Shown: positions 1-8,295 of the stretch, in pieces | How the letters are laid out: each line of letters starts with the position of its first letter | Numbering within the stretch: position 1 is the stretch's first letter | NCBI RefSeq assembly: GCF_021474425.1 | Contig: NZ_JAKEIP010000022.1 | Coordinates: 1-64,000, forward strand | Length of the DNA: 64,000 bases | Direction of reading: 5' to 3' | Source of the DNA: Streptomyces muensis | GTDB lineage: Bacteria > Actinomycetota > Actinomycetes > Streptomycetales > Streptomycetaceae | Notes under the pieces: generated by a model | What the model was told of the DNA's origin: nothing | Database searches by the model: none | Seen by the model: only the letters and a program-made list of their open reading frames with translations | Translations under genes and position numbers: made by a program

Positions 1-269
1 GCCCCACGGCCACCCCTTCGACGCCGCCCCCGAAGCCGCCCGAGGAGCCCGGCCCGTCCACCTCCCGCCCGGAACAGAACACCTCTCCGGCCTCCCCGAC
101 CACCCCGGACTCCGGGGACAGCCCGCAGGAGACCGGCCCCGACACCGTCCCGGACACCCCCGACGCGCCCGACGGCGGCGGGCGCGTCCCCGATGCCACG
201 GACGACCCCGACATCCCCGCCGCCACCGACAGCATCTTCGGCAGCCCCACCGACGTCTTCGACGGCTGA
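1..269 (+). CDS. C-terminal end of a proline-rich acidic protein (partial)
   Basis: An open frame runs in from the window edge and stops with TGA at 267-269. The 88 or so visible residues are almost only Pro, Thr, Ser, Asp, Glu and Gly, ending in DVFDG. This is a disordered, extracellular-type or linker tail with no catalytic domain in view, so the function cannot be told. Codon use matches the neighbours, with GC at third positions. The next gene begins 88 nt downstream on the same strand. The protein could be a cell-wall or membrane protein with a long stalk, but only the tail can be seen. Confidence 0.6.
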   Translation, partial: PTATPSTPPPKPPEEPGPSTSRPEQNTSPASPTTPDSGDSPQETGPDTVPDTPDAPDGGGRVPDATDDPDIPAATDSIFGSPTDVFDG

Positions 270-357
270 CCGGAGCCGTGGAGCGGTCGTGGAACCGAGT
301 GAAAGCAGTTCCGTCACCCCGGTCGAAGAATCCGGCAAATCCTGGCAAGGTGGCCCC

Positions 358-2445
358 ATGGTTGATCGGGGAGCGAGCGCCCTGTCACTCCCGGACGACT
401 GGCCCGCCCACCCGGATCCGATCCTGGCGCTCAACCGCATGGGCAGCTTCGACTGGGACCTGGATTCCGGTGTGTTCCACATGGACGCCCAGGCCCACGA
501 GGTCTTCGACCTGCGCCCCGACGAATACGACGGCAACCCCGCGACCCTGGCGATCCGGGTCCCGCCGCCGGAGGCCTACCGGCTGGACGGCCTGGTCTCC
601 AAGGCGATGAAGGACGGCAGCGAGAACTACGGCGTCTACTTCCGCATCCGCTGCCGCGATGGCACCCTGCGCTGGACCCACACCCAGGGCTACATCCGCC
701 GCGACGAGACCGGCCGCCCGCGCCGCATCATCGGCATCGTCCGGGACGCCACCGCCGAACTCGCCGAGAGCGAGGAGCGGCGCGAGCAGGCGGCCGAGGA
801 CGAGGCGCGCCGCCAGCAGACCAGCGTCGTCCAGCTCACCACCGCCGCCCTCGCCCACGCCCGCACCGTCCAGGACGTCATCGACGTCCTCAAGGACACC
901 CACGGCATCACCCACCTCGGCGCCACCAGCCTGGTCATGGGCCTGGTCGAGGCCGGCCGAATCCGGCTGGTCGCCGAGGGCCCCGCGGGCAGCTTCGTGC
1001 CGGGGACCATGGTCACCCGGATCGACGAGCAGTACCCGATGAGCGAGGTCGTACGGACCCTCAGCCCGCGCTTCATCGAGTCGCCGGAGGAGTTCGCCGA
1101 GCGCTACCCGATCCTCTGGCCGCACATCACCGACCTGCGCATCACCTCCGCCGCCTATATGCCGCTGATCGCCCAGGCCCGGCCGATCGGCGCCATCGGC
1201 CTGCTCTACAGCGACCGGCGCGGCTTCTCCACCGAGGACCGCAACGTGCTCGTCGCCCTCGGCAGCAGCATCGCGCAGAGCCTGCAGCGGGCCATGTTCT
1301 ACGAGCAGGAGAAGGACCTCGCCACCGACCTCCAGCAGGCCATGCTGCCGCGCACCATCCCCAGCGTGCCCGGCGCCGACGTCGCCGTCCGCTACCGCGC
1401 CGCCGGAGCGGCGGGCTCCCTCGGCCGGGACATCGGCGGCGACTGGTACGACCTGATCCCGCTGCCCGGCGGCCGGGTCGGCGCCGTCATCGGCGACGTC
1501 CAGGGCCACGACACCCACGCCGCCGCCGTCATGGGCCAGCTGCGCATCGTCCTGCGGGCCTACGCCGCCGAGGGACACACCCCGGCCACCGTCATGGCCC
1601 GCGCCTCCGTGTTCCTGCACGAACTGGACACCGACCGCTTCGCGACCTGCCTGTACGCCGAGGCCGACCTGTCCACCGGGGTCGTCCAGGTGGTCCGGGC
1701 CGGCCATATCGACCCGCTGCTGCGGGAACCCGGCGGCGCCTGCCGACGCGTCCCCGTCGAGGGCGGGCTGCCGCTCGGCCTGTCCGCGGAGTTCGGGCGG
1801 CTCGAATACCCGGTCGGCACCATCGAGCTGGACTCCGACCACACCCTGCTGCTGTGCACCGACGGCCTGGTCGAACAGCCCGGCGCCGACCTCGACGACG
1901 GCATGCAGACCCTCACCGCGCTCATCGCCACCGGCCCGGACGACGTACGGGACCTCGCGGACCGTCTCATCGACGTCGCCGAGGAACGCGGCGGTGACGA
2001 CGACGTGGCCCTGCTCCTGCTGCGCCGCCGCGTCCTGGACGCCCCGCAGGCAGGCGGGCGCCTCCAGCAGCACGTCGCCCCAGGCGACCCCGAGGCCCTC
2101 ACCGGCGCCCGGCACATGATCCGCGCCGCCGTGCGCGCCTGGGGCGCCGACGACCGGGCCGACGAGGTCGAACTGGTCGCCGACGAGCTCATCACCAACG
2201 CCCTGATGCACACCGAGGGCTCCGCCGTGGTGACCCTGCGGGTCCTCACCGGCTCCGACCGCCGGCTGCGCGTCGAGGTCGAGGACTCCTCCAGCGCCCT
2301 GCCCCGACGCCGTGAGGCGGGCGAGTCGGGCGTCTCCGGGCGCGGACTGCTCCTGGTCGACCTGCTCACCGACGTGTGGGGCGTGGAGGCCCGGGGCGGC
2401 GGCAAGGCGGTGTGGTGCGAGTTCGTGGTGCCGGAGCGGCCCTGA
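358..2445 (+). CDS. PAS-GAF-SpoIIE (PP2C) sensor phosphatase with C-terminal HATPase
   Basis: A 695-residue cytosolic signalling protein. In order it shows a PAS domain (about residues 20-135, with a PAC-like segment ending in GIVRDAT), a GAF domain (about 155-320), a SpoIIE/PP2C phosphatase domain (about 350-565, metal-ligand motifs GGDWYD, GDVQGH, CTDGLVE and GGDDDVALLLL) and a RsbW-like HATPase_c (about 575-690, VADELITNALMH and GRGLLLVDLL). Such proteins dephosphorylate anti-anti-sigma factors, and the HATPase part resembles anti-sigma kinases. The partners are not in this window. The frame stays open upstream to an ATG at 193, but that overlaps the previous gene. The ATG at 358 was chosen because it follows that gene and an AAGG-type ribosome site. 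No membrane segment is seen. Confidence 0.88.
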   Translation: MVDRGASALSLPDDWPAHPDPILALNRMGSFDWDLDSGVFHMDAQAHEVFDLRPDEYDGNPATLAIRVPPPEAYRLDGLVSKAMKDGSENYGVYFRIRCRDGTLRWTHTQGYIRRDETGRPRRIIGIVRDATAELAESEERREQAAEDEARRQQTSVVQLTTAALAHARTVQDVIDVLKDTHGITHLGATSLVMGLVEAGRIRLVAEGPAGSFVPGTMVTRIDEQYPMSEVVRTLSPRFIESPEEFAERYPILWPHITDLRITSAAYMPLIAQARPIGAIGLLYSDRRGFSTEDRNVLVALGSSIAQSLQRAMFYEQEKDLATDLQQAMLPRTIPSVPGADVAVRYRAAGAAGSLGRDIGGDWYDLIPLPGGRVGAVIGDVQGHDTHAAAVMGQLRIVLRAYAAEGHTPATVMARASVFLHELDTDRFATCLYAEADLSTGVVQVVRAGHIDPLLREPGGACRRVPVEGGLPLGLSAEFGRLEYPVGTIELDSDHTLLLCTDGLVEQPGADLDDGMQTLTALIATGPDDVRDLADRLIDVAEERGGDDDVALLLLRRRVLDAPQAGGRLQQHVAPGDPEALTGARHMIRAAVRAWGADDRADEVELVADELITNALMHTEGSAVVTLRVLTGSDRRLRVEVEDSSSALPRRREAGESGVSGRGLLLVDLLTDVWGVEARGGGKAVWCEFVVPERP

Positions 2446-2479
2446 TGGCGTTGTCGGTGCCGGATGGCACTCTGGAGCT

Positions 2480-3343
2480 ATGCCGGAACTCCCCGAGGTG
2501 GAAGCGCTCAAGGACTTCCTGACCGAGCACCTGGTCGGCCATGAGATCGTCCGCGTGCTGCCCGTCGCCATCAGCGTCCTCAAGACGTACGACCCGCCGG
2601 TCAGCGCCCTGGAGGGCCACCAGGTCACCGCGGTGCACCGCTACGGCAAGTTCCTCGACCTGGAGACCGCCGACGGGCCCCGCCTGGTGACCCACCTGGC
2701 CCGCGCGGGCTGGCTGCACTGGAAGGACGAGCTCCCGAGCGGCATGCCCCGCCCCGGCAAGGGACCGCTCGCGCTGCGGGTCGCCCTGGAGACCGGCGCG
2801 GGCTTCGACCTCACGGAGGCCGGCACCCAGAAGCGCCTCGCGGTGTACGTCGTCCCGGACCCGCAGCAGGTCCCCGGCGTCGCCCGCCTCGGCCCGGACC
2901 CGCTCGCCGACGACTTCGACGAGGCACGCCTCGCGGCCCTGCTCAAGGACGAGCGCCGCCAGATCAAGGGCGCCCTGCGCGACCAGAGCCTCATCGCCGG
3001 GGTCGGCAACGCCTACAGCGACGAGATCCTGCACGCGGCGAAGATGTCCCCGTTCAAGCTGGCGGCCTCGCTGACGGCCGAGGACACGGCGCGGCTGTAC
3101 GAGGCCCTGCGGACCACCCTCACCGAGGCGGTCGAACGCTCGCGCGGGGTGGCGGCCGGACGGCTGAAGGCGGAGAAGAAGAGCGGCCTGCGCGTCCACG
3201 GCCGCACCGGCGAGCCCTGCCCGGTGTGCGGCGACACCATCCGCGAGGTCTCCTTCAGCGACTCCTCGCTCCAGTACTGCCCGACCTGCCAGACGGGCGG
3301 AAAGCCGCTCGCGGACCGGAGACTTTCGCGACTGCTGAAGTAG
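2480..3343 (+). CDS. Fpg/Nei-family DNA glycosylase
   Basis: A 287-residue base-excision repair enzyme of the formamidopyrimidine-DNA glycosylase / endonuclease VIII family. It begins MPELPEVEAL, so the catalytic Pro2 and Glu3 are present. YGKFL supplies the conserved lysine, the helix-two-turn-helix includes the LIAGVGNAYSDEIL stretch, and a C-terminal zinc finger has CPVC and CPTC pairs (about residues 247-270). It would remove oxidised bases and cleave the AP site. The ATG at 2480 is fixed by the required N-terminal Met-Pro. The frame is open much further upstream but overlaps the phosphatase gene. The gene lies 34 nt after the phosphatase stop. Whether it is of the Fpg or Nei subtype cannot be decided by eye. 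Confidence 0.92.
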   Translation: MPELPEVEALKDFLTEHLVGHEIVRVLPVAISVLKTYDPPVSALEGHQVTAVHRYGKFLDLETADGPRLVTHLARAGWLHWKDELPSGMPRPGKGPLALRVALETGAGFDLTEAGTQKRLAVYVVPDPQQVPGVARLGPDPLADDFDEARLAALLKDERRQIKGALRDQSLIAGVGNAYSDEILHAAKMSPFKLAASLTAEDTARLYEALRTTLTEAVERSRGVAAGRLKAEKKSGLRVHGRTGEPCPVCGDTIREVSFSDSSLQYCPTCQTGGKPLADRRLSRLLK

Positions 3344-3410
3344 ACCCTCGACCCGGGTCGGCCGGCGTGCGGTTCGTGGCGAACGCCCGCGGCGCTCGGG
3401 CCTGCGGACG

Positions 3411-3475
3411 GGGCGGCGACCGCGGGTTGCGCGTGGCTGATCGCGCAGTTCCCCGCGCCCCTTCGGGTCGGCCGA
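3411..3475 (-). repeat. Dispersed intergenic repeat, copy A
   Basis: The stretch contains GCGCAGTTCCCCGCGCCCC, the same core found at 21891-21955 (opposite orientation) and 26401-26460. It also shares the neighbouring words GCGGGTT and GTGGCT. It fills the gap between convergent genes, the glycosylase and the anti-sigma factor. In this copy the terminal hairpin is degraded: only CC-TTCG-GG remains clearly paired. The rest of the 3344-3528 gap shows no gene. Confidence 0.7.
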
Positions 3476-3528
3476 CTTCCCGGCGCTGACAGGGCGCCCC
3501 CCCGGACTCACCCGCGGCGCTCCGCTCC

Positions 3529-4182
3529 TCACCGAGGCTTGAGCGTCACCAGGTGTTCCCCGCCCGCCGTCCTGACCTCGTAGCGCGCGATCTCGTCGGT
3601 GTGCATCGCCGAGGCGCCCGTCATGGTGTTCTCGCCGGAGCCGTGGTCGGAGGCGTGCCAACTGGTCACGGTCTCCTCCGAGCCGTCGCGGCCGACGGCG
3701 ATCAGATGACAGGGACGCGGACCCGAGCCGTCCTTCACCTTCAGCTCCACCTGGCTGCCGTAGGCCTCGTTCTCGGTGGTGACCTGGGCCCACACACCCG
3801 AGCGCGCGTCGGTCGCCTGGACGACCTGGGTGGCGCCGTCGTCGCCGCTCGCCATCATCGCGACCCCGGGCCCGGCGAGGGCGATCACCAGCGAGGCGGC
3901 CACGGCGTACATGGTGCGCCGGCGCCGGGCGCGATGGCGGGCCGCCACCGCGTCGAGCAGCCGGTTCAGCAGCTGCGGGCCCGGCCTGGTCATGGGGTGC
4001 ACGAACTGGGGCGTCGACCGCCGGTACAGCATCAACTGGCGGGTGATGGGCCCGAACTCGGTCACGTGTGCCGCGCAGCGGGGGCACTCCATGAGGTGGT
4101 CCTCGAAGCGGAACGCCTCCGCCTCGTTCAGCACGCCGAGCGCGTACGCGGCGACGTCGCGATGCCTCTCCAGGGACCTCAT
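3529..4182 (-). CDS. Zinc-binding (zf-HC2) transmembrane anti-sigma factor
   Basis: A 217-residue protein with the ZAS motif H-x3-C-x2-C (His29, Cys33, Cys36; HLMECPRC). A basic patch RHRARRRR is followed by one membrane segment (about residues 90-110) and an extracytoplasmic C-terminal domain of about 105 residues. This is the architecture of anti-sigma factors that hold an ECF sigma factor at the membrane. The likely partner is the ECF factor at 4996-5544 on the same strand, with one unknown gene between them. The ATG at 4182 follows GAGGATT. The target signal is unknown, but the outer domain suggests an envelope signal. Confidence 0.85.
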   Translation of the reverse strand: MRSLERHRDVAAYALGVLNEAEAFRFEDHLMECPRCAAHVTEFGPITRQLMLYRRSTPQFVHPMTRPGPQLLNRLLDAVAARHRARRRRTMYAVAASLVIALAGPGVAMMASGDDGATQVVQATDARSGVWAQVTTENEAYGSQVELKVKDGSGPRPCHLIAVGRDGSEETVTSWHASDHGSGENTMTGASAMHTDEIARYEVRTAGGEHLVTLKPR

Positions 4183-4333
4183 GCCGAATCCTCGTGCCGT
4201 TGGGTGTGGGGTGTGTTACTCCTTGCGCCCACTGGTACGCACCAGGCAGTCGAATCACTCAAGGCCGACACCGAATCGCAACCAAGGGATTCGGAGCCGT
4301 CGGCGGCGAGGATTGGTCCGTGGAGAAAAGAAC

Positions 4334-4849
4334 TTAAAAAAGATGGATGGCGAGGTGCCCGAGCGGCAGCCCCAGCTGCCACGCCGGTGTCCACACCTTC
4401 GGTCCCTCGTCCTCCCCGACCAGCGCCCCGCCGCCCGGCACCGCGTTGAGATCGGGCGCGAGCAGCTCGGTCTCCTGCAGCCAGCGCCAGGCCGCCTCGG
4501 CCAGTTCCAGGTCGGGCGCCGGCCCGCCGGACCGGGCCGCCTCGGCCGCGAGACCCGCCATGCGCTCGCGCACCCAGTCCTGCCACGGCTGGTCGTAGGC
4601 CGTCAGCGACAGCCAGGTCTCCAGCTGGGTGACCACCCGGATGCCGGAGAGCTCGCCGTCGGTGTCGGACAGGAAGATGGTCAGCGCCAGCGCGTCGCGC
4701 CCGGCGCGGAACTCGAAGGACGTCGGCGGCATGAGATCGCCGGTCCGCAGCAGCTCGTCGGCGATGTACTCGGCGTACAACCACGCCATGGGGACGGTGA
4801 GTTCACCGCCGCCGGTGCCGTCCGTGCTCTCTTGACCTCTGTGCAGCAT
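4334..4849 (-). CDS. Unknown protein between sigma and anti-sigma genes
   Basis: A 171-residue acidic, Trp-rich soluble protein with no motif I recognise. It has no signal peptide, membrane segment or cysteine cluster. The middle (TIFLSDTDGELSGIRVVTQLETWLS, split here as TIFLSDTDG and RVVTQLETW) looks like a small alpha/beta fold. It lies 146 nt after the ECF sigma gene and 151 nt before the anti-sigma gene on the same strand, so it may be part of that regulatory unit or an unlinked insertion. The start at 4849 follows GGAAGGG; a second in-frame ATG lies at 4789. The 151-nt gap behind it holds an unusually A-rich run near 4322-4345. Confidence 0.65.
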   Translation of the reverse strand: MLHRGQESTDGTGGGELTVPMAWLYAEYIADELLRTGDLMPPTSFEFRAGRDALALTIFLSDTDGELSGIRVVTQLETWLSLTAYDQPWQDWVRERMAGLAAEAARSGGPAPDLELAEAAWRWLQETELLAPDLNAVPGGGALVGEDEGPKVWTPAWQLGLPLGHLAIHLF

Positions 4850-4995
4850 CCCTTCCTGCCTTCCTCCGGTGAGTGCGTCGCCCTACCCCGGGGCCTTGGG
4901 CCCTGGCCCAATCCGGAACACGGATGAGGACAGCCGATTACTCAACCGGGGTGTTCAGCAAGGCGCTTTACGGAGGTTTGACTCTCCCATTGGTT

Positions 4996-5544
4996 TCACC
5001 GCAGGTCGGCCGCGTATCCCGGAAGCACCCGGCGCAGGGCCCGCAGCGCGTAGTACGCGCGGGACTTCACCGTACCGGGCGGAATACCCAGGGTTTCCGC
5101 GGCTTCCGCAACACTCGCCCCTTGGAAGTACACGAGCACCAGGACTTCACGGTGCTCCGGAGTGAGTGTCTTCACAGCCTCGCGCACATCGAGCATCTCC
5201 GCGGCCCGTTCGGCGTGATCGGAGATCACCCGCGCGTTCTCCAGGATCGCGTCCCCGACCTCCGGCGGCCGCGCCTGCCGGGCCCGCCGCGCGTCGATCG
5301 CGAGCCGCCGGCCGACGGTCATCAGCCACGGCCGTACGGAGTCGAAGTCGTCGGCGCGCAGGGCCTCGGGATGCTGCCAGGCGCGCACCAGCGTCTCCTG
5401 GACGAGGTCCTCGGCGCGCTGCCGGTCCCCGTCGCAGAGCCGGAGCAGCAGCGCGAAGAGGGGCCGGCCGTGCTCCCGCTGCAGTGCGGCGAGCTCGTGC
5501 TCGGCGGTCGTCGTCCCGTTGGTGAGGGTGGTTCCGGCCGTCAT
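4996..5544 (-). CDS. ECF-type RNA polymerase sigma factor
   Basis: A 182-residue sigma factor with region 2 (LFALLLRLCDGDRQRAEDLV, then QETLVRAWQ) and region 4 (LTPEHREVLVLVYFQGASVA, then EAAETLGIPPGTVKSRAYYA). It would direct RNA polymerase to stress promoters and is probably held by the zinc anti-sigma factor encoded at 3529-4182. The frame is open to an ATG at 5652. The ATG at 5544 gives the usual length for the family, but neither start has a clear ribosome site, so the 5' end is uncertain. It is divergent from the CapA-like gene at 5787, so 5545-5786 must carry both promoters. Confidence 0.87.
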   Translation of the reverse strand: MTAGTTLTNGTTTAEHELAALQREHGRPLFALLLRLCDGDRQRAEDLVQETLVRAWQHPEALRADDFDSVRPWLMTVGRRLAIDARRARQARPPEVGDAILENARVISDHAERAAEMLDVREAVKTLTPEHREVLVLVYFQGASVAEAAETLGIPPGTVKSRAYYALRALRRVLPGYAADLR

Positions 5545-5786
5545 GGCCGTATGGCATCGCAGGCGCCGGTTCCGGGACAGGGCACACACACGGATCTGCG
5601 GCGGACGGTCGATCGCGTCGGCGAACGGTTCGACGAACGGTTCCTTCCGCATGCGGCGGGCGCGACTTTGCGGGCGTCCTCCAAGGGGCGCGCGCCGGAC
5701 GGGCTAACGAAAGTGGCCGGATTGTTTGCGGGCGGGTAGGGCTTCGTACCTATTGATCCGTATATACGACCACAAGGGGTGAGCCG

Positions 5787-6935
5787 ATGATCCCACGCAG
5801 TCGACTTGTGGCCATCGCCGCGACGGCCGTTCTCGCGGCGGGCGCCGCATGCCAGGCCCACAGCCGGGAGGCCCCGGGGCAGGCGGGCCCCTCCGGCAAG
5901 GGGGCGCGCGGTTTCACGCTCGTCGCCTCCGGCGACGTCCTGCCGCACGCCTCGATCATCGAGCGAGCGCGCTTCGACGCGGGCGGCACCGGATACGACT
6001 TCCGCCCCATGCTCGCCGGAGTCAAGCAGGTGGTGTCCCGCGCGGATCTGGCGCTGTGTCATATGGAGACCGTCTACGGCGAGAAGGGCCGCTACACCGG
6101 CTACCCGCTCTTCAAGTCCCCGCCGGAGGTGGCCCGAGGGCTCGCCGCCACCGGCTACGACGGCTGCTCCACCGCCTCCGACCACAGCCTCGACGACGGG
6201 TCCGCGGGCATCCTGCGCACGCTGAACGCCCTGGACCGGGCGAAGGTGCGGCACGCGGGGACGGCGCGCACGGCCGACGAGGCGCGCACGGTCACCGTGC
6301 TGCGCGCCGGTCACGCCAAGGTCGCGCACCTGGCGTACACGTACGGCGTCAGCGGCTTCCCCCTTCCGCCGGATCAGCCCTGGGCGGTCAACATGATCGA
6401 CGAGAGCAAGATCCTCGCGGACGCCCGGGCCGCCCGGAAGGGGGGCGCCGACGTGGTCGTCGTCTCGCTGCACTGGGGCACCGAATGGCAGGACAGGCCC
6501 GACGACGAACAGGTGACCCTGGCCCGCGACCTCACAGCCGCCCGCACCGACGGCCGCCCCGACATCGACCTGATCCTCGGCACCCACGCGCATGTCCCGC
6601 AGGCGTACGAGAAGGTCAACGGCACCTGGGTGGTCTACGGCATGGGCGACCAGATCGCCGGCGCGATGTACAACGACCGGGGCGTGCAGGACCCGCGCGG
6701 CAACCAGTCCACCCTCGCCCGCTTCACCTTCACCGCCCCGGACACCAAGGGCGGCCGCTGGGAGGTGTCGAAGGCGGAGTTCGTCCCACAGCTGTTCGAC
6801 ATCGACGCCGGCCGGGTCGTCGACCTCAACCGGGCGCTCGCCAAGGGGGCCGACGTGCGCGGTGTCCGGGACCGGATCCGGGACGTCGTGCTGAGCCGGG
6901 GGGCCGGAAAGGACGGGCTCACCATGGGGGAGTAG
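5787..6935 (+). CDS. CapA/PgsA-family metallophosphoesterase-like exported protein
   Basis: A 382-residue exported protein of the PGA_cap (CapA) family, named after poly-gamma-glutamate capsule proteins. It has an N-terminal signal segment (RSRLVAIAATAVLAAGAAC) whose Cys could be a lipidation site, although the lipobox is poor. Metallophosphoesterase-like motifs follow: ASGDVLPH, CHMET, SDHSLDD, SLHWGTEW and GTHAHVPQ. No other polyglutamate synthesis genes are nearby, so a capsule role is not supported; related streptomycete proteins are of unknown function. The start has a strong site (AAGGGG). The palindrome CGTATATACG (5759-5768) sits just upstream. The gene ends 1 nt from the end of the convergent MarR gene. 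Confidence 0.85.
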   Translation: MIPRSRLVAIAATAVLAAGAACQAHSREAPGQAGPSGKGARGFTLVASGDVLPHASIIERARFDAGGTGYDFRPMLAGVKQVVSRADLALCHMETVYGEKGRYTGYPLFKSPPEVARGLAATGYDGCSTASDHSLDDGSAGILRTLNALDRAKVRHAGTARTADEARTVTVLRAGHAKVAHLAYTYGVSGFPLPPDQPWAVNMIDESKILADARAARKGGADVVVVSLHWGTEWQDRPDDEQVTLARDLTAARTDGRPDIDLILGTHAHVPQAYEKVNGTWVVYGMGDQIAGAMYNDRGVQDPRGNQSTLARFTFTAPDTKGGRWEVSKAEFVPQLFDIDAGRVVDLNRALAKGADVRGVRDRIRDVVLSRGAGKDGLTMGE

Positions 6936-6936
6936 G

Positions 6937-7410
6937 TCAGTCCGGGTCCACGTGGTCGAAGGTCTTCAGCATCTCCTTCAGCACGCGCGCGCACGCCCGG
7001 AGCTCGGCCTCGGTCAGATCGCCGCCGACCTGCCGGTTCAGGGCGTGCTCACGCGCGAGGATCGCGCCGATGACGGCCTCGCCGTCGGCCGTGATCCGGA
7101 TCAGCGAGGACCGCTGGTGCGCGGGATTGGGGGTGGCCTCGACCCAGCCCCTGGCCGTCGCGTCGTTGACCATGCGCTGCACGAACTGCCGGGTCAGCGT
7201 CATGACCCGGCCCATCTGGGGCACCGTCATCGGCCCGTACCGATGCAGCAGGGTCAGGACGGAGCGCACGCCTACGGACACCCCCTCGACCTCCTGGCCC
7301 TGTTCGAGCTTGCGCAGGCCACGCCGGTAGAGGGCGCCGATCAGGTCGAACACCTCGCTGACGCGGTGGCCGAGTTCGTCGGGTGGCAGCGGTGCGTCGA
7401 TGTCGTTCAC
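6937..7410 (-). CDS. MarR-family transcriptional regulator
   Basis: A 157-residue winged-helix regulator. The DNA-binding part (about residues 50-110) includes LLHRYGPMTVPQMGRVM, a recognition helix near LTRQFVQRMVND and a wing near NPAHQRSSLIRIT. MarR proteins bind palindromes as dimers and release DNA when a small phenolic or lipophilic ligand or an oxidant binds. The GTG start at 7410 gives a normal family length. The gene is divergent from the alpha/beta hydrolase at 7468 with 57 nt between them, and the two matching operator sites at 7420 and 7451 lie there, so it probably represses both itself and the hydrolase. Confidence 0.9.
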   Translation of the reverse strand: MNDIDAPLPPDELGHRVSEVFDLIGALYRRGLRKLEQGQEVEGVSVGVRSVLTLLHRYGPMTVPQMGRVMTLTRQFVQRMVNDATARGWVEATPNPAHQRSSLIRITADGEAVIGAILAREHALNRQVGGDLTEAELRACARVLKEMLKTFDHVDPD

Positions 7411-7419
7411 CCGGCCATC

Positions 7420-7469
7420 ATGACACCTCGGTTGCCAAATTCGAGAGAAGATGACACCTTGGTTGTCAT
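7420..7469. promoter_or_regulatory. Twin operator for the MarR regulator
   Basis: Two direct copies of a site, ATGACACCTCGGTTGCCA at 7420-7437 and ATGACACCTTGGTTGTCAT at 7451-7469, lie 31 bp apart (three helical turns). The second is an inverted repeat with ATGACA / TGTCAT arms and overlaps the hydrolase start codon at 7468. The first sits just upstream of the regulator start. This is the expected layout for autorepression together with control of the divergent gene. Confidence 0.75.
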
Positions 7470-8283
7470 GACAGTTGCTTCGGACCTGAGCTACTTCGCA
7501 TCCGCCGACGGGGATCTCGCCTACCGTGACACCGGCACTGGGGACCTCGTGGTGCTGGTGCACTCCGGATACGTCGACCACCGCGTCTTCGACGACCAGA
7601 TACCGGCCCTCGCCGCCCACCACCGGGTGGTCGCGGTCGACGTGCGCGGCCACGGCTTCTCGGCCAACGCGAGCCGCCCGTTCCGCTGGTCGGACGACCT
7701 CGCCGACCTGCTGCGCCACCTCGACGCCGGCCCCGCGGTCCTGGTCGGCCTGTGCATGGGCGCGGCGGTCGTGACCGACACCGCGCTGGAGCACCCCGAA
7801 CTGGTGCGTGCGTTGGTCGTCAGCGGCGCCGGGGCCAGCGAGTTCGAGTTCACGGATCCAGCGACCCTGGAGCATGTGAACGAGGCGGCCCGACTGCTGG
7901 GCGCCGCGGACGTCAAGGGTTGGCTCGACCACTTCGCGAAGGGCGTGGCAGGGCCCCACCGCACCGTCGACGAGGTCGCCCCCGACGTCGTACGACGCCT
8001 GCTGGACATGTGCGCGAACACCCTCGCCAAGCACACGCCGGACGAGCCGCAGTGGCTCGTGCCCCTCACCGACACCTGGTCCCGGCTGCCGAAGGTCGGC
8101 GTCCCCGTCCTCGCCGTCCACGGCGCCCTCGACGCCCCCGACAGCATCGCCATGGCCGAACGCGTCGCCCGCACGGTCCCCGACGGCCGCTCGGTCACCG
8201 TCCAGGGCGTCGGCCACTACCCGAACATGGAGAATCCGGAGGTCTTCAACGGGATCCTGGCCGACTTCCTGCGCACACTCTGA
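7468..8283 (+). CDS. Alpha/beta-fold hydrolase with cysteine nucleophile
   Basis: A 271-residue alpha/beta hydrolase. The nucleophile elbow reads G-L-C-M-G (Cys96, codon TGC) where most of the family has Ser. The oxyanion strand is VVLVHSGYVDH, the acid lies near GALDAPDS and the histidine in VGHYPNMENP. Cys in this place is known in dienelactone hydrolases; here the overall sequence looks like the ester hydrolase / haloperoxidase-like branch, so the substrate is unknown. The start overlaps the second MarR operator. No good ribosome site lies at the normal distance: GAGAGAAG is about 18 nt away, and a six-codon frame from the ATG at 7451 ends in a TGA that overlaps this ATG. Control by the divergent MarR regulator is very likely. 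Confidence 0.85.
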   Translation: MTVASDLSYFASADGDLAYRDTGTGDLVVLVHSGYVDHRVFDDQIPALAAHHRVVAVDVRGHGFSANASRPFRWSDDLADLLRHLDAGPAVLVGLCMGAAVVTDTALEHPELVRALVVSGAGASEFEFTDPATLEHVNEAARLLGAADVKGWLDHFAKGVAGPHRTVDEVAPDVVRRLLDMCANTLAKHTPDEPQWLVPLTDTWSRLPKVGVPVLAVHGALDAPDSIAMAERVARTVPDGRSVTVQGVGHYPNMENPEVFNGILADFLRTL

Positions 8284-8295
8284 CGCGAGGACGAT

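Noticed and set aside
385..2628. Long minus-strand open frame (747 codons) opposite the sensor phosphatase
   Set aside because: Its product is Gly/Val/Ala-rich without domains, and the plus strand carries clear PAS, GAF, PP2C and HATPase motifs. It is an antisense shadow of high-GC coding.
5787..6935. Capsule (poly-gamma-glutamate) locus
   Set aside because: The CapA-like gene stands alone without ligase or transport partners.
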